From NCBI GenBank assembly GCA_004298675.1, contig SCRI01000060.1, positions 62,001 to 126,000 of the forward strand: DNA of 64,000 nucleotides, given 5' to 3'. A program made the translations under genes and the position numbers. This DNA is from a bacterium (GTDB taxonomy: Bacteria; Vulcanimicrobiota; Vulcanimicrobiia; Vulcanimicrobiales; SCRA01). This document shows positions 55,732-64,000 of this stretch, piece after piece (position 1 is the stretch's first letter; every line of letters begins with the position of its first letter). A model generated the notes under the pieces. That model did no database searches. It was not told the DNA's origin and was given only the letters and a program-made list of their open reading frames with translations.

Positions 55732-56621
55732 TGCGCTGCGCGCCCGCCGCGCGGCAATGGTAACTCCTCGTCGAGCAGCAGATCCGGAAGCACCGAGTCG
55801 AGATCGCCGAGGAACGGCAGACCGGCGCGTGCCACGTCGACGGCCTCACCGTCGATGCGTGCGCGTACCACGCACTCTTCGAAGGGGGGCCCCTCGACCA
55901 CGATGCGGCCGTCCGGAGCGACGACCATCGAGGTGCCCGTAAAGCCTTTGCCGCCTTCGAAGCCCACGAGTCCCGCGTACACGACGTAGACGCCGTGCTC
56001 CGCGGCCGCACTGCACAACAGGCTGCGCCAACGGCCCACGGTCTCGATCTCGGGGCCGGCGATACCGCGGCCCGGCGAGGCGCTGGGGACGATGAGCACC
56101 TGCGCCCCCTTGACGGCGGCGATGGTGGGGCAGATCGAGTGCCACACGTCCTCGCAGATCAGCATGGCGCTGGGAAACGCCGCGGTCTGAAAGACGCCGA
56201 TGCGTCGGCCGCGCGTGACGAAGCGCTGCTCGTCGAAAACGCCGTAGGTGGGCAGAAAGAGCTTGCGATGCACGTGGCGCAAGCGCGCGCCCGCGCCTCC
56301 CAGCGTGGCGTAGAGGGCGGCATTGTAGATCGTGCCGGCGTCGCGCTCGTAGAAACCCAACACCACGTCCACCGCGCGCGCGGGGCCGGCTGCCGCGATC
56401 CAGCGGCGTTGCAGCGCATCGACGTACTCCGAACTACCGCGGGCCAACTCGTGCACGGCGCCCTCAAGAAAGTAGCCGGTGGCCGACGCCTCCGGAAAGA
56501 CGATCAGGTCCGGCGGATCCTCGCGTGCGAGATCGGCGAAGATTTCGCCGATGCGGTCGAGATTGGCCTCGATCTCGCCCTTGCGCGGCTGGAACTGAAC
56601 GGCGGCGACGCTCGCTTGCAT
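55728..56621 (-). CDS. Nitrilase-superfamily amidohydrolase (putative glutaminase of split NadE)
   Basis: A 297-residue carbon-nitrogen hydrolase with a probable Glu-Lys-Cys triad: PEASATG (Glu), HRKLFLPTYGVFDE (Lys) and LICEDVWH (Cys). The position and the TTGA overlap with nadE suggest it is the glutamine-dependent half of the NAD synthetase, normally an N-terminal domain of the same chain. Other nitrilase activities remain possible. Confidence 0.88.
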   Translation of the reverse strand: MQASVAAVQFQPRKGEIEANLDRIGEIFADLAREDPPDLIVFPEASATGYFLEGAVHELARGSSEYVDALQRRWIAAAGPARAVDVVLGFYERDAGTIYNAALYATLGGAGARLRHVHRKLFLPTYGVFDEQRFVTRGRRIGVFQTAAFPSAMLICEDVWHSICPTIAAVKGAQVLIVPSASPGRGIAGPEIETVGRWRSLLCSAAAEHGVYVVYAGLVGFEGGKGFTGTSMVVAPDGRIVVEGPPFEECVVRARIDGEAVDVARAGLPFLGDLDSVLPDLLLDEELPLPRGGRAAH

Positions 56622-56633
56622 GGCGAGCGTGTT

Positions 56634-58046
56634 CTACGCCGTCACGCCGCCGGCCCCCGCGGCTTGCGCGCTCCGCTCCGCCGCCAGCGCTTCGGCGATC
56701 TCCTCAGCGGGATAGGTCATGATCTCGGCCAGCGTGGGATGCAAGTGGGGCATACGCACGACGTCGTCGACGGTGGCTTTGAAGTACATCAGGGCAATCG
56801 CCTCGTGGATCAGATCGCTGGCTTCCGCGCCGACGATGGCCACGCCGAGGATGCGTCCGTCGCGCGGGTCGGCCAACATCTTGACGAAGCCTTTCGTGAG
56901 CCCGACGCTGATGGCTTTACCCAGGTCGTCAAAGGGATAGGAGCCTTTGAGGTAGCGGCGGCCCTCGGCCACGAGATCACGCTCGCGCATCCCCACCACG
57001 GCTACCTGCGGATCCGTGAACACGGCATGCGCCGCCACGAGCGAGTAATCGACGTTCTCCGGCTGTGGCAGGAACGCATTGCGCGCGGCCATCTCGCCTT
57101 CGTGAATCGCCACGTGCACGAGTTGGAAGCGCCCGGCCACGTCACCCGCGGCGAAGATGTCCGGATTGCTCGTGCGCATGTGGCGATCCACGTCTACACC
57201 GTAGCGATTGTAGGTGACGCCGGCGCTCTCCAAAGCGAGACCGTCCACGTTGGGGCGCCGGCCCAGCGCAAAGAAGATCTCCTCGGCCTCCGCCTCGCGG
57301 ATCTGCCCCCCGTGACGGTATGCGACCACTTTGCGCCCGTGACGCGTGAACACGCGCTCGATGGCCGTGCCCGTGTCAACGGTCATACCCTCGGCGCGGA
57401 AGCAGCCGGCGAGCGCGTCGCCGACGTCGGGATCCTCGGAGGAGAGCAGATGTGGGCTGCGCTGAACGAACGTCGCCGGGACACCCATGCGGTGGAGAAA
57501 CTGGCCGAGCTCCGTGGCGACGTAGCCGCCCCCCAAAACGATTACGTCTTTAGGAGGGCGCTCCAATTCCAGTACCTGGTCGCTCGTGAGGAAGCCCGTT
57601 TCCGCTAGCCCAGGGATCTCGGGGTGCTGGATCACCGAGCCCGTGGCGATCAGGAAGCGCTGGCCGCGCAGGCGTTGGCCGCCAACCTCGATCTCATGGC
57701 CGGATACGAAGTGTGCCGGTCCCTCAAAGACCGGAAAGGCGCGGATTCCATCGACCCGGTAGTCGGTGAAGCCCTGGATGATCTCGCGTTTGCGAGCCAT
57801 CATGCGCGCCCAATCGAAGCCCTCGATCTTGGCGCCCACGCCGTACTCGTGCGCCTCACGCGCGAGCTGCGCTAGCTCGCCGGAACGCAGGAGCGTCTTC
57901 GAGGGCATGCAGCCGCGCAGAATGCACAGGCCCGCTAGGGGACCAGGGTCGACGAAGGCCACTCGTTTGCCCAGGTCTCGAGCCGTGCGCGCCGCGGCGA
58001 ATCCCGCGCTGCCCGCCCCCACCACGATGAAATCGAACTCTTGCAT
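56634..58046 (-). CDS. FAD-dependent pyridine nucleotide-disulfide oxidoreductase (dihydrolipoamide dehydrogenase / MerA-like)
   Basis: A 470-residue class I flavoprotein: FIVVGAGSAGFAAARTA (FAD loop), the redox pair CILRGC in GLCILRGCMPSK, VIVLGGGYVATELGQF (NAD loop) and C-terminal MPHLHPTLAEIMTYP with the catalytic His. No heavy-metal-binding domain or E2/E3 partner gene is adjacent. The substrate could be lipoamide, mycothiol-like disulfides or others. ATG at 58046 follows an AGG. Confidence 0.9.
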   Translation of the reverse strand: MQEFDFIVVGAGSAGFAAARTARDLGKRVAFVDPGPLAGLCILRGCMPSKTLLRSGELAQLAREAHEYGVGAKIEGFDWARMMARKREIIQGFTDYRVDGIRAFPVFEGPAHFVSGHEIEVGGQRLRGQRFLIATGSVIQHPEIPGLAETGFLTSDQVLELERPPKDVIVLGGGYVATELGQFLHRMGVPATFVQRSPHLLSSEDPDVGDALAGCFRAEGMTVDTGTAIERVFTRHGRKVVAYRHGGQIREAEAEEIFFALGRRPNVDGLALESAGVTYNRYGVDVDRHMRTSNPDIFAAGDVAGRFQLVHVAIHEGEMAARNAFLPQPENVDYSLVAAHAVFTDPQVAVVGMRERDLVAEGRRYLKGSYPFDDLGKAISVGLTKGFVKMLADPRDGRILGVAIVGAEASDLIHEAIALMYFKATVDDVVRMPHLHPTLAEIMTYPAEEIAEALAAERSAQAAGAGGVTA

Positions 58047-58231
58047 CCTCAATTTGCCCCAGCGGTGTGACGTCCACCGCGGCTCCACAACTTTTTCCAG
58101 TAATCCTCAGCCCGTACCCAACGGATGCACAAGGGCGCCCACAGGGCTCGCGAGCAAGCCTGCCATGGGAGACATGAGCGCCGCTACCCCCGGAGGTTGG
58201 GACGATCCACGTATCGAACGTATGTTTGAGA

Positions 58232-58247
58232 ATCGTACATCTTGTGT
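58232..58247 (+). promoter_or_regulatory. Distal NrdR box upstream of nrdJ
   Basis: Compared with the 16-bp NrdR consensus, the right half (ATcTtGtgt) fits completely, while the left half is degenerate. It lies exactly 32 bp upstream of the better box, the usual spacing of tandem NrdR sites. Confidence 0.65.
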
Positions 58248-58270
58248 TCCCAGGTAGCCCGGAGTACAAT
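58243..58270 (+). promoter_or_regulatory. Promoter of nrdJ
   Basis: TTGTGT (58243-58248) and TACAAT (58265-58270) are separated by 16 bases; the -10 matches five of six. Both elements are inside the two NrdR boxes, so NrdR binding would block it. The leader would be about 100 bases. Confidence 0.6.
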
Positions 58271-58279
58271 ATCTTGTGC
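58264..58279 (+). promoter_or_regulatory. Proximal NrdR box upstream of nrdJ
   Basis: GTACAATATCTTGTGC matches all strongly conserved positions of the published NrdR consensus (C4, A6, A8, T9, T11, G13). It overlaps the -10 box. NrdR is an ATP/dATP-sensing repressor of ribonucleotide reductase genes; no nrdR lies in the window. Confidence 0.75.
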
Positions 58280-58282
58280 CTG

Positions 58283-58319
58283 GCTCCCCGCCGGCCACGA
58301 TGGCTTCGTGACGGGGAGC
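58283..58319 (+). promoter_or_regulatory. Stem-loop in the nrdJ 5' leader
   Basis: Outer arms GCTCCCCG / CGGGGAGC (8 bp) enclose an inner CACGA / TCGTG stem, separated by a 5-base left bulge and a 1-base right bulge. It ends 61 bases before the ATG and is followed by a short TTTG, not a strong T-run. It does not resemble a cobalamin riboswitch. Its role is unknown. Confidence 0.4.
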
Positions 58320-58380
58320 TTTGTCGCCCCCGACCGGGCATCTCCGCTTTCATCCCGCCCATTGGGAACGAGGCAAACGC

Positions 58381-61300
58381 ATGAAGCTCAGCCGCACCTA
58401 CTCTTCACCGGGCCAGCCCTACGCCCAAGTCGCCTTCGAGACCCGCTCCTCGAAGATCGTCAACCCGGACGGTTCGACCATCTTCGAAGCCAAGGACATC
58501 CTCGTGCCGGCGCACTGGACGCAAGTAGCCGTGGACATCCTGGCACAGAAGTACTTCCGCAAGGCGGGGGTTCCGCAGGCACTCAAGCGCGTGCCTGAAG
58601 ATGGGGTTCCGCAGTGGCTGTGGCGCTCGGTGTCCGACGAAGAGAAGCTGGCCCAGCTTCCGCGCGAGCAGCACTTCGGCGCAGAGCGCGACGCGCGCCA
58701 GGTCTTCAACCGCCTCGCCGGCACCTGGACCTATTGGGGCTCCAAGCACGCCTACTTCGACTCCGAAGAGGACGCGCGCACCTTCTATGAAGAGATGTGC
58801 GCGATGCTGGCGCTGCAGGTCGGCGCGCCCAACAGCCCGCAGTGGTTCAACACCGGCCTGCATTGGGCGTACGGCATCGAGGGTCCAGCACAAGGCCACT
58901 ACTTCGTCGATCCCGCGACGGCGCAACTGACCCGCTCGGCCAACGCCTACGAGCATCCAGCTCCCCACGCGTGCCTTCCCTACCGTGCGCTCGTGACGAC
59001 GCCGGACGGTCCGATCCCAATCGGTGACATCGTCTCGCGTAACTTGATCGGTCTACCCATCTACGATGCAAAGGGCACCACGCACGTGGTCGCCGTCAAG
59101 CACAACGGCGTGAAGCCGGTCTATCGCGTCCGGTTGACCAACGGCAACAGCGTCGAAGCAACCGCGGACCACCTCGTCCTAGCCACCGATTCCCACAAAG
59201 GTCGTCAGCGCTGGGTTGCCGTCGCGGAACTACGACCCGGCATGCGCCTCATTCAGCGCACCGACACGACGATCGATTCCGCCGGCGACATCCTCACCAG
59301 GACCTCTCAAAACGCCTTTGCTGGTGTCGGACGCGCGGCGGCAGCCGCAACTATCCAAGATACCAAGGTCGAAATTCGCCATCTACGCTTCACGGCGAGT
59401 CAGGTCGCGGAGCTACGCGACGAAATTATCGAGTCAATCGACTACGTCGCGGACGAAGACGTCTACGACATCGAGACCGGGAGCCACGCCTTCTTGACGA
59501 ACAATATCGTCGTTCACAACTGCTTCATTCAGAGCGTTGCCGACGACTTGGTAAACGAAGGCGGGATCATGGACCTCTGGGTCCGTGAAGCGCGCATTTT
59601 CAAATTCGGCTCGGGTACTGGATCAAATTTCTCGCAGATTCGCGGCGAGGGCGAGAAGCTCTCCGGCGGCGGCACCAGCTCCGGGCTGATGTCGTTCCTG
59701 CGCGTGGGCGACCGCGCGGCGGGCGCCATCAAGAGCGGCGGCACCACGCGGCGCGCGGCGAAGATGGTGGTGCTCGATCTCGATCACCCCGATATCGAGA
59801 ACTTCATCCTCTGGAAGGTGAAAGAGGAGCAGAAAGTCTCGGACCTAGTGGCGGGTTCCATCGTCACGCAGCGGAATCTCAACGCGATCATGGCGGCCGC
59901 GCACGATCCCAGCGTGCCGGAGTCCGCGCGTCTCGATCCCGCGCTCAACGCCAGCCTGAAGAAAGCGATGCGCACGGCAATGGCCGCCGGCATCCCGCAG
60001 GCGAACTTGCAGTACGCTCTGGACTTCGCGCGCCAAGGCTACAAGAGCCTGGAGATCGAGACCTACGACACCAACTGGGACTCGCAGGCGTACGCGACGG
60101 TCTCCGGGCAAAACTCCAACAACTCCGTGCGCATTCCTAATGCGTTCTTTGAAGCACTCGATCGTAACGGAGACTGGGAGTTGATCCGCCGTACCGACGG
60201 TCGTGTCAAGAAGGCGATTCCAGCCGCTGATCTTTGGGAGAAGATCGGCGTCTCCGCGTGGCAGTGCGCCGATCCGGGCGTGCAGTACGACACCACCATC
60301 AACGAGTGGCACACCTGCCCGGAGGACGGGCGCATCAACGCCAGCAATCCGTGTAGTGAGTACCTTTTCCTAGATGATACTGCGTGCTTTGCGCCTGAGA
60401 CGCGCATCAGCACCCCCGCTGGCCTGCGCACCGTGGAGCAGCTCTTTGAGATGCAGCTCCGCGGCGAGCGCGTCCTCGTGACCACGGACCTCTACTCCGA
60501 GCACGACCACCGGCGCATCACCGCGCACCGTCCGGCGAAGGTCACACAAGTCGGCAAACGCGCCGTCTTCCGCCTGACCTTGAAGGACGGCCGCTCGATC
60601 CGCACCACGGCCGACCACAAGTTCCTCACGGCGGACGGCAAGTGGAGGCGCCTCGACCAACTCGAGATTGGCAAAGATCGCGTCCAAATCCGCGAGTCCG
60701 GCGACTCCGTTGCCTACGGCTCGACGCCAACGGAAGCCAAGCGCTGGCAGATGCTGGGATGGCTCACCGGCGACGGCGTCTTCTCGCGGGACACCGTGGC
60801 GCTAGTGTTCGGACCACACGAACGAGCCACCGCTATCGAGATGACGGACCGCCTCAATGACATGAAGGCAGTAGCCGTAGGCGGAGCCGGCACGGCTTCG
60901 GAGACCTACGCCGCCCACCGCTACTCCACGATCAGCACGCAACGCAACGGCGTCATGCAGACGTCGGCTTCACAGACGTCGCTGATCGACCACCTCGAGC
61001 GGTACTACGGCTTCCATCAGGCCACGGCCACCAAGAAGGACGTGCCCTCGCTCATTCATGAGGTTCCGATCGACCTCAAGGTCGCGTACCTGCAAGGGCT
61101 CTTCTCCGCTGACGGTACGATCCGCGACAATCCCTCCGGCACCGAGAAGGAGGTCATGCTCGCGTCCTCGTCGCCGGAGTTGCTGCGCTCCGTGCAGCTT
61201 CTGCTCTCCGATATCGGGATCACCTCGCGCATCTCGTGGACGCATCCTGAAGGCCGCAAGAACCCGCAAGGCCAGCTCCGCGTCTACAATCAGCAGGCGC

Positions 61301-63693
61301 GCAAGTTCTTGACGCTCGTCGGCTTCCCGTGCTCGGTGGCCAAGCAGGCTCAGGCCGACGCCATCCTCGAGACGGCCTTCTCCGCGGCGCGGAAGAACCC
61401 GCGCTCGCCCGTCGTCGAGTCGATCGTCGCCGACGGCGAAACGATCGTCTACGATATCACGGAGCCAGCGACACACTCGGTCATTGCCGAGGGGATGATC
61501 GCGCACAACTGTAATTTGGCTAGCCTAAATCTCGTCAAGTTCCTCGACGAGAAGAGCGGCCGCTTCGACACCAAGGCGTTTGCGGATGCTTGCCGCATCT
61601 GGACGATCGTCCTCGAGATCAGCGTGCTGATGGCGCAGTTCCCATCGCGCGTCATCGCGCAGAAGTCGTACGACTACCGCACGCTGGGCCTGGGTTACGC
61701 CAACCTCGGCACACTGCTGATGCGTCTAGGTCTGCCCTACGATTCCGAGCAGGGCTTTGGCTGGGCGGCGGCCATCACCGCGCTGATGACCGGTGCCGCC
61801 TACGCCGTCTCCGCGGAGATGGCGCAGCAGCTCGGCGCCTTCCCCGGCTTCCGCAAGAACGGCGAGCAGATGCTGCGGGTCATCCGCAATCATCGTCGCG
61901 CCGCCTATCAGGCTCCCGACCGCGAGTACGAAGATCTGTCGATCAAGCCCACGACGCATGCGCCCGATCTCTTCACGCAAGAGATCTGGTCGCTGGCTCG
62001 TCAGGCTTGGGATCAGGCGCTCGCCGTGGGCGAAGTTGCAGGCTTCCGCAACGCGCAAGTCAGTTGTCTCGCGCCAACTGGGACTATAGGCCTGGTCATG
62101 GATTGCGATACCACCGGCATCGAGCCAGACTTCGCGCTCGTGAAGTTCAAGAAGCTTGCCGGCGGAGGTTACTTCAAGATCGTCAACCAGTCGGTGGATT
62201 CGGCGCTGCGCCGCCTAGGCTACTCACACGACCAGATCGAGGCTATCGAAACCTTCGCCAAGGGGACAGGCACGCTCGAAGGTGCGCCGCACGTCAACCG
62301 CTCGACGCTGCGCGCCAAGGGCTTCGACGACGCAGCCATCGCGCGCGTGGAGGCTGGGCTAGCCGGCGCGTTCGAGTTGGGCTTCGCCTTCAACCGCTTC
62401 ACCCTGGGCGACGAGCTGTGCAAAGAGAAGCTGGGCCTGAGCGAGGAGCAGCTCAATGACTGGAGCTTCTCCATCCTGCGCGATGCGCTGAACTTCACGC
62501 AGCAGCAGATCGACGAAGCCAGCGACGTCATCTGCGGACGCATGACGCTCGAGGGCGCGCCGTACTTGAAGGACGAGCACCTCGCGGTCTTCGACTGCGC
62601 CACGCCGTGCGGTAAACATGGTGCCCGCTACATCCGGCCGTTGGCGCACGTCGACATGATGGCGGCGGCACAGCCCTTCATCAGCGGCGCCATCTCCAAG
62701 ACCATCAACCTGCCGCAGACGGCAACGGTGGCCGACGTCAAGGAAGCCTACCGCTACAGCTGGGAGAAGATGATCAAGGCGGTGGCGCTCTACCGCGACG
62801 GCTCCAAGCTCTCGCAGCCGCTGGCGGCCAGCTACGACCTGGGCGGCGAGGCGGAGATCGAGGACGAAACGGCGTTCCAGACGCCCGTCAAGATCGCCGA
62901 GCGTATCGTCTATCGCTACATCGCCAAGCGGCGCCGCATGCCGCACCGCCGCAGCGGCTACACGCAGAAGGCCATTATCGGAGGCCATAAGGTCTATCTG
63001 CGTACGGGCGAGTACGAGGACGGCACCATCGGCGAGATCTTCATCGACATGCACAAGGAAGGCGCCGCCTTCCGCGCGATGATGAACAACTTCGCCATCG
63101 CCATCTCGCTGGGGCTTCAGCACGGCGTGCCGCTGGAGGAGTACGTGGAGGCCTTCACCTTCACACGCTTCGAGCCCAACGGGCCGGTGACGGGGCACGA
63201 GAACATCAAGATGGCTACGTCCATCATCGACTTCATCTTCCGCGAATTGGCGGTGAGTTATCTGGGCCGCTACGATCTCGCGCAGGTGCAGCCGGATATG
63301 GCGATGGACGCCATGGGCCCGGAGCCGGAGTACGTCGGCGAAGAGGAAGGCGAAGTACGCTATGTCACGCCCAAGGCCGAGGCCGTGAAGGAGCACTTCC
63401 ATCCCACGAGCACGCACTTCCATCCGTCTCAGGACACGGTGAAGGCAGCGACCGCCGCGCGCCCTCAGGCCTCCGCCGCTCCTGCCACTGCTCCCGCGAA
63501 GCCGGCGCTGACGGGAGGATCACGGGTCAGCAGTGCCGCCAACGTCCTTGGCCGTCGGGCGGAAATGGCGCGCGTTGCGATCTCCAAGGGCTACGAAGGT
63601 GATGCCTGCCGCGAATGCGGTCAGTTCACGCTAGTGCGCAACGGCACGTGCCTAAAGTGCGACACCTGCGGCACGACGACTGGCTGCAGTTAA
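58381..63693 (+). CDS. nrdJ: Adenosylcobalamin-dependent (class II) ribonucleotide reductase, interrupted by two inteins
   Basis: A 1,770-residue precursor whose spliced exteins total 1,212 residues. The thiyl-radical region NPCSE lies at 60346-60360, the APTGTIG loop at 62071-62091, and the C-terminal zinc ribbon (CRECGQ ... [11 protein letters not shown]) at the end. It reduces ribonucleotides using coenzyme B12. Intein 1 spans 58972-59520 and intein 2 spans 60385-61509; both must be removed to form the active enzyme. ATG at 58381 is the start, with GAGG upstream; a promoter overlapped by two NrdR boxes lies before it. The frame is open back to 58321. Confidence 0.96.
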   Translation: MKLSRTYSSPGQPYAQVAFETRSSKIVNPDGSTIFEAKDILVPAHWTQVAVDILAQKYFRKAGVPQALKRVPEDGVPQWLWRSVSDEEKLAQLPREQHFGAERDARQVFNRLAGTWTYWGSKHAYFDSEEDARTFYEEMCAMLALQVGAPNSPQWFNTGLHWAYGIEGPAQGHYFVDPATAQLTRSANAYEHPAPHACLPYRALVTTPDGPIPIGDIVSRNLIGLPIYDAKGTTHVVAVKHNGVKPVYRVRLTNGNSVEATADHLVLATDSHKGRQRWVAVAELRPGMRLIQRTDTTIDSAGDILTRTSQNAFAGVGRAAAAATIQDTKVEIRHLRFTASQVAELRDEIIESIDYVADEDVYDIETGSHAFLTNNIVVHNCFIQSVADDLVNEGGIMDLWVREARIFKFGSGTGSNFSQIRGEGEKLSGGGTSSGLMSFLRVGDRAAGAIKSGGTTRRAAKMVVLDLDHPDIENFILWKVKEEQKVSDLVAGSIVTQRNLNAIMAAAHDPSVPESARLDPALNASLKKAMRTAMAAGIPQANLQYALDFARQGYKSLEIETYDTNWDSQAYATVSGQNSNNSVRIPNAFFEALDRNGDWELIRRTDGRVKKAIPAADLWEKIGVSAWQCADPGVQYDTTINEWHTCPEDGRINASNPCSEYLFLDDTACFAPETRISTPAGLRTVEQLFEMQLRGERVLVTTDLYSEHDHRRITAHRPAKVTQVGKRAVFRLTLKDGRSIRTTADHKFLTADGKWRRLDQLEIGKDRVQIRESGDSVAYGSTPTEAKRWQMLGWLTGDGVFSRDTVALVFGPHERATAIEMTDRLNDMKAVAVGGAGTASETYAAHRYSTISTQRNGVMQTSASQTSLIDHLERYYGFHQATATKKDVPSLIHEVPIDLKVAYLQGLFSADGTIRDNPSGTEKEVMLASSSPELLRSVQLLLSDIGITSRISWTHPEGRKNPQGQLRVYNQQARKFLTLVGFPCSVAKQAQADAILETAFSAARKNPRSPVVESIVADGETIVYDITEPATHSVIAEGMIAHNCNLASLNLVKFLDEKSGRFDTKAFADACRIWTIVLEISVLMAQFPSRVIAQKSYDYRTLGLGYANLGTLLMRLGLPYDSEQGFGWAAAITALMTGAAYAVSAEMAQQLGAFPGFRKNGEQMLRVIRNHRRAAYQAPDREYEDLSIKPTTHAPDLFTQEIWSLARQAWDQALAVGEVAGFRNAQVSCLAPTGTIGLVMDCDTTGIEPDFALVKFKKLAGGGYFKIVNQSVDSALRRLGYSHDQIEAIETFAKGTGTLEGAPHVNRSTLRAKGFDDAAIARVEAGLAGAFELGFAFNRFTLGDELCKEKLGLSEEQLNDWSFSILRDALNFTQQQIDEASDVICGRMTLEGAPYLKDEHLAVFDCATPCGKHGARYIRPLAHVDMMAAAQPFISGAISKTINLPQTATVADVKEAYRYSWEKMIKAVALYRDGSKLSQPLAASYDLGGEAEIEDETAFQTPVKIAERIVYRYIAKRRRMPHRRSGYTQKAIIGGHKVYLRTGEYEDGTIGEIFIDMHKEGAAFRAMMNNFAIAISLGLQHGVPLEEYVEAFTFTRFEPNGPVTGHENIKMATSIIDFIFRELAVSYLGRYDLAQVQPDMAMDAMGPEPEYVGEEEGEVRYVTPKAEAVKEHFHPTSTHFHPSQDTVKAATAARPQASAAPATAPAKPALTGGSRVSSAANVLGRRAEMARVAISKGYEGDACRECGQFTLVRNGTCLKCDTCGTTTGCS
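58972..59520 (+). other. Mini-intein 1 of NrdJ (183 residues, no endonuclease)
   Basis: It begins with Cys1 ([13 protein letters not shown]), has the block B motif ATADH and ends VVHN followed by extein Cys (CFIQSV). These are all residues needed for Cys/Cys protein splicing. At 183 residues it lacks LAGLIDADG motifs. The site HA/CFIQSV is in a conserved RNR segment. Confidence 0.92.
60385..61509 (+). other. Intein 2 of NrdJ with LAGLIDADG homing endonuclease (375 residues)
   Basis: It begins with Cys1 ([13 protein letters not shown]), has block B TTADH and ends MIAHN followed by extein Cys (CNLASLN). The endonuclease motifs are LGWLTGDG (60754-60777) and LQGLFSADG (61090-61116), each with the catalytic Asp. 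It sits eight residues after NPCSE, next to the catalytic Cys. Confidence 0.94.
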
Positions 63694-63726
63694 GGTAATC
63701 GACATGCAAGGGGACCCATACCGGGC

Positions 63727-63753
63727 GCGGTGGGCGGCGTGGCTGCCCACCGC
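63727..63753 (+). terminator. Hairpin after nrdJ
   Basis: Perfect 9-bp arms GCGGTGGGC / GCCCACCGC flank a 9-base loop, 33 bases after the nrdJ stop. No T-run follows, so it would be a Rho-independent terminator only in a weak sense or an mRNA-stabilising stem. Confidence 0.5.
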
Positions 63754-63942
63754 ACTCGAAGCGTTGGGCGAAGTTCTGCGATTAGGCTCACTTAGCCTCT
63801 CGACGTTATAGAGGGAAGGGATACAAAACGACGACTTCACCACTGAGCGTTCATAGAGAGCCAAATAGCCGAGGACAGCAGTACGCCCTATCCACCGTAC
63901 TTTTTGATTGTATGCTCATATTTCCACTTCGCAGGGATTTCG

Positions 63943-64000
63943 GTGAGTTACGGTAAGGCCGTGGGCGGCAAATCGAAGCCATCTCTCAACAACATGGCAA
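63943..64000 (+). CDS. Possible 5' end of a further gene (truncated by window)
   Basis: A GTG at 63943 follows GCAGGGATTTCG and opens a frame of 19 codons (MSYGKAVGGKSKPSLNNMA) with no stop before the window ends. This is a tentative call; the upstream AT-rich stretch could hold its promoter. I do not recognise the protein. Confidence 0.3.
   Translation, partial: MSYGKAVGGKSKPSLNNMA

Larger units (their letters stand above)
63694..64000. other. Intergenic tail after nrdJ
   Basis: This 307-base stretch has lower GC than the rest of the window. It holds a strong hairpin (63727-63753) and a possible start of another gene (63943 onward). No RNA gene or repeat is recognised. A short minus-strand open frame over 63652-63864 overlaps nrdJ and looks like chance. 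Confidence 0.5.

Noticed and set aside
58047..58380. Cobalamin riboswitch in front of the B12-dependent reductase
   Set aside because: I looked for the B12 box and conserved core and did not find them; only NrdR boxes and a simple hairpin are seen.

Overview
The window is about 64 kb of GC-rich, densely coding bacterial chromosome (third codon positions mostly G or C). Genes overlap by 1-4 bases again and again, GTG and TTG starts are common, and I see no tRNA, rRNA, CRISPR array or insertion sequence. Gene order recalls Bacillus: rpsU-yqeY-nfeD-floA ... phoH-pgpH-ybeY-dgkA-recO, ruvX-mltG-DUF1292, and rpmE-prfA-prmC-pyrG. Other genes point to a cell envelope with lipoproteins, LPS-core-like glycosyltransferases and a probable outer-membrane barrel. 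Together this suggests a diderm of the Terrabacteria side such as Candidatus Eremiobacterota (WPS-2) or a relative. That placement is inference from gene content, not a computed phylogeny.

Layout. (1) 1-14528, all minus: a long housekeeping run from rpsU (14528, own promoter) through yqeY, nfeD, floA, a zinc-ribbon protein, an EamA transporter, a Pro-rich protein, phoH, the 7TM-HD phosphohydrolase, a MoeB/ThiF-rhodanese enzyme, ybeY, a DgkA-PAP2 fusion, a CorC-type CBS protein, recO, ruvX, mltG, DUF1292 and a partial glycolipid glycosyltransferase. (2) 14697-21447, plus: a lone molybdenum hydroxylase large subunit, then an ABC/FtsX/HlyD exporter. (3) 21428-30787, minus: rpmE, prfA, prmC, pyrG, two glycosyltransferases, a stalk-domain protein, an orphan peptide-binding lipoprotein and a HIT hydrolase. 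(4) 30941-34197: a secreted protein (plus), leuD/leuC and an ABC ATPase (minus). (5) 34259-38648, minus: a response regulator/histidine kinase pair followed by secreted redox proteins (small protein, TPR, cupredoxin, heme-motif barrel). (6) 38728-43244, plus: a tightly coupled LuxE-LuxC-aminotransferase-oxidoreductase operon with no luciferase. (7) 43228-45730, minus: a B-type heme-copper oxidase with an odd active-site helix, then a subtilase at 45951-48203. (8) 48300-54192, minus: cinA and a branched-chain amino-acid ABC transporter. (9) 54281-58046, minus: siroheme synthase N-domain, a split glutamine-dependent NAD synthetase and a disulfide reductase. (10) 58381-63693, plus: a B12-dependent ribonucleotide reductase with two inteins, behind a promoter overlapped by tandem NrdR boxes.

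The most unusual parts are the lux-like operon (predicted to reduce an acyl group to an aldehyde and perhaps aminate it), the double-intein nrdJ with AT-rich codon scars including one at a site that now lacks an intein, the oxidase without the usual helix VI tyrosine, and the two-component/cupredoxin/heme-barrel operon.
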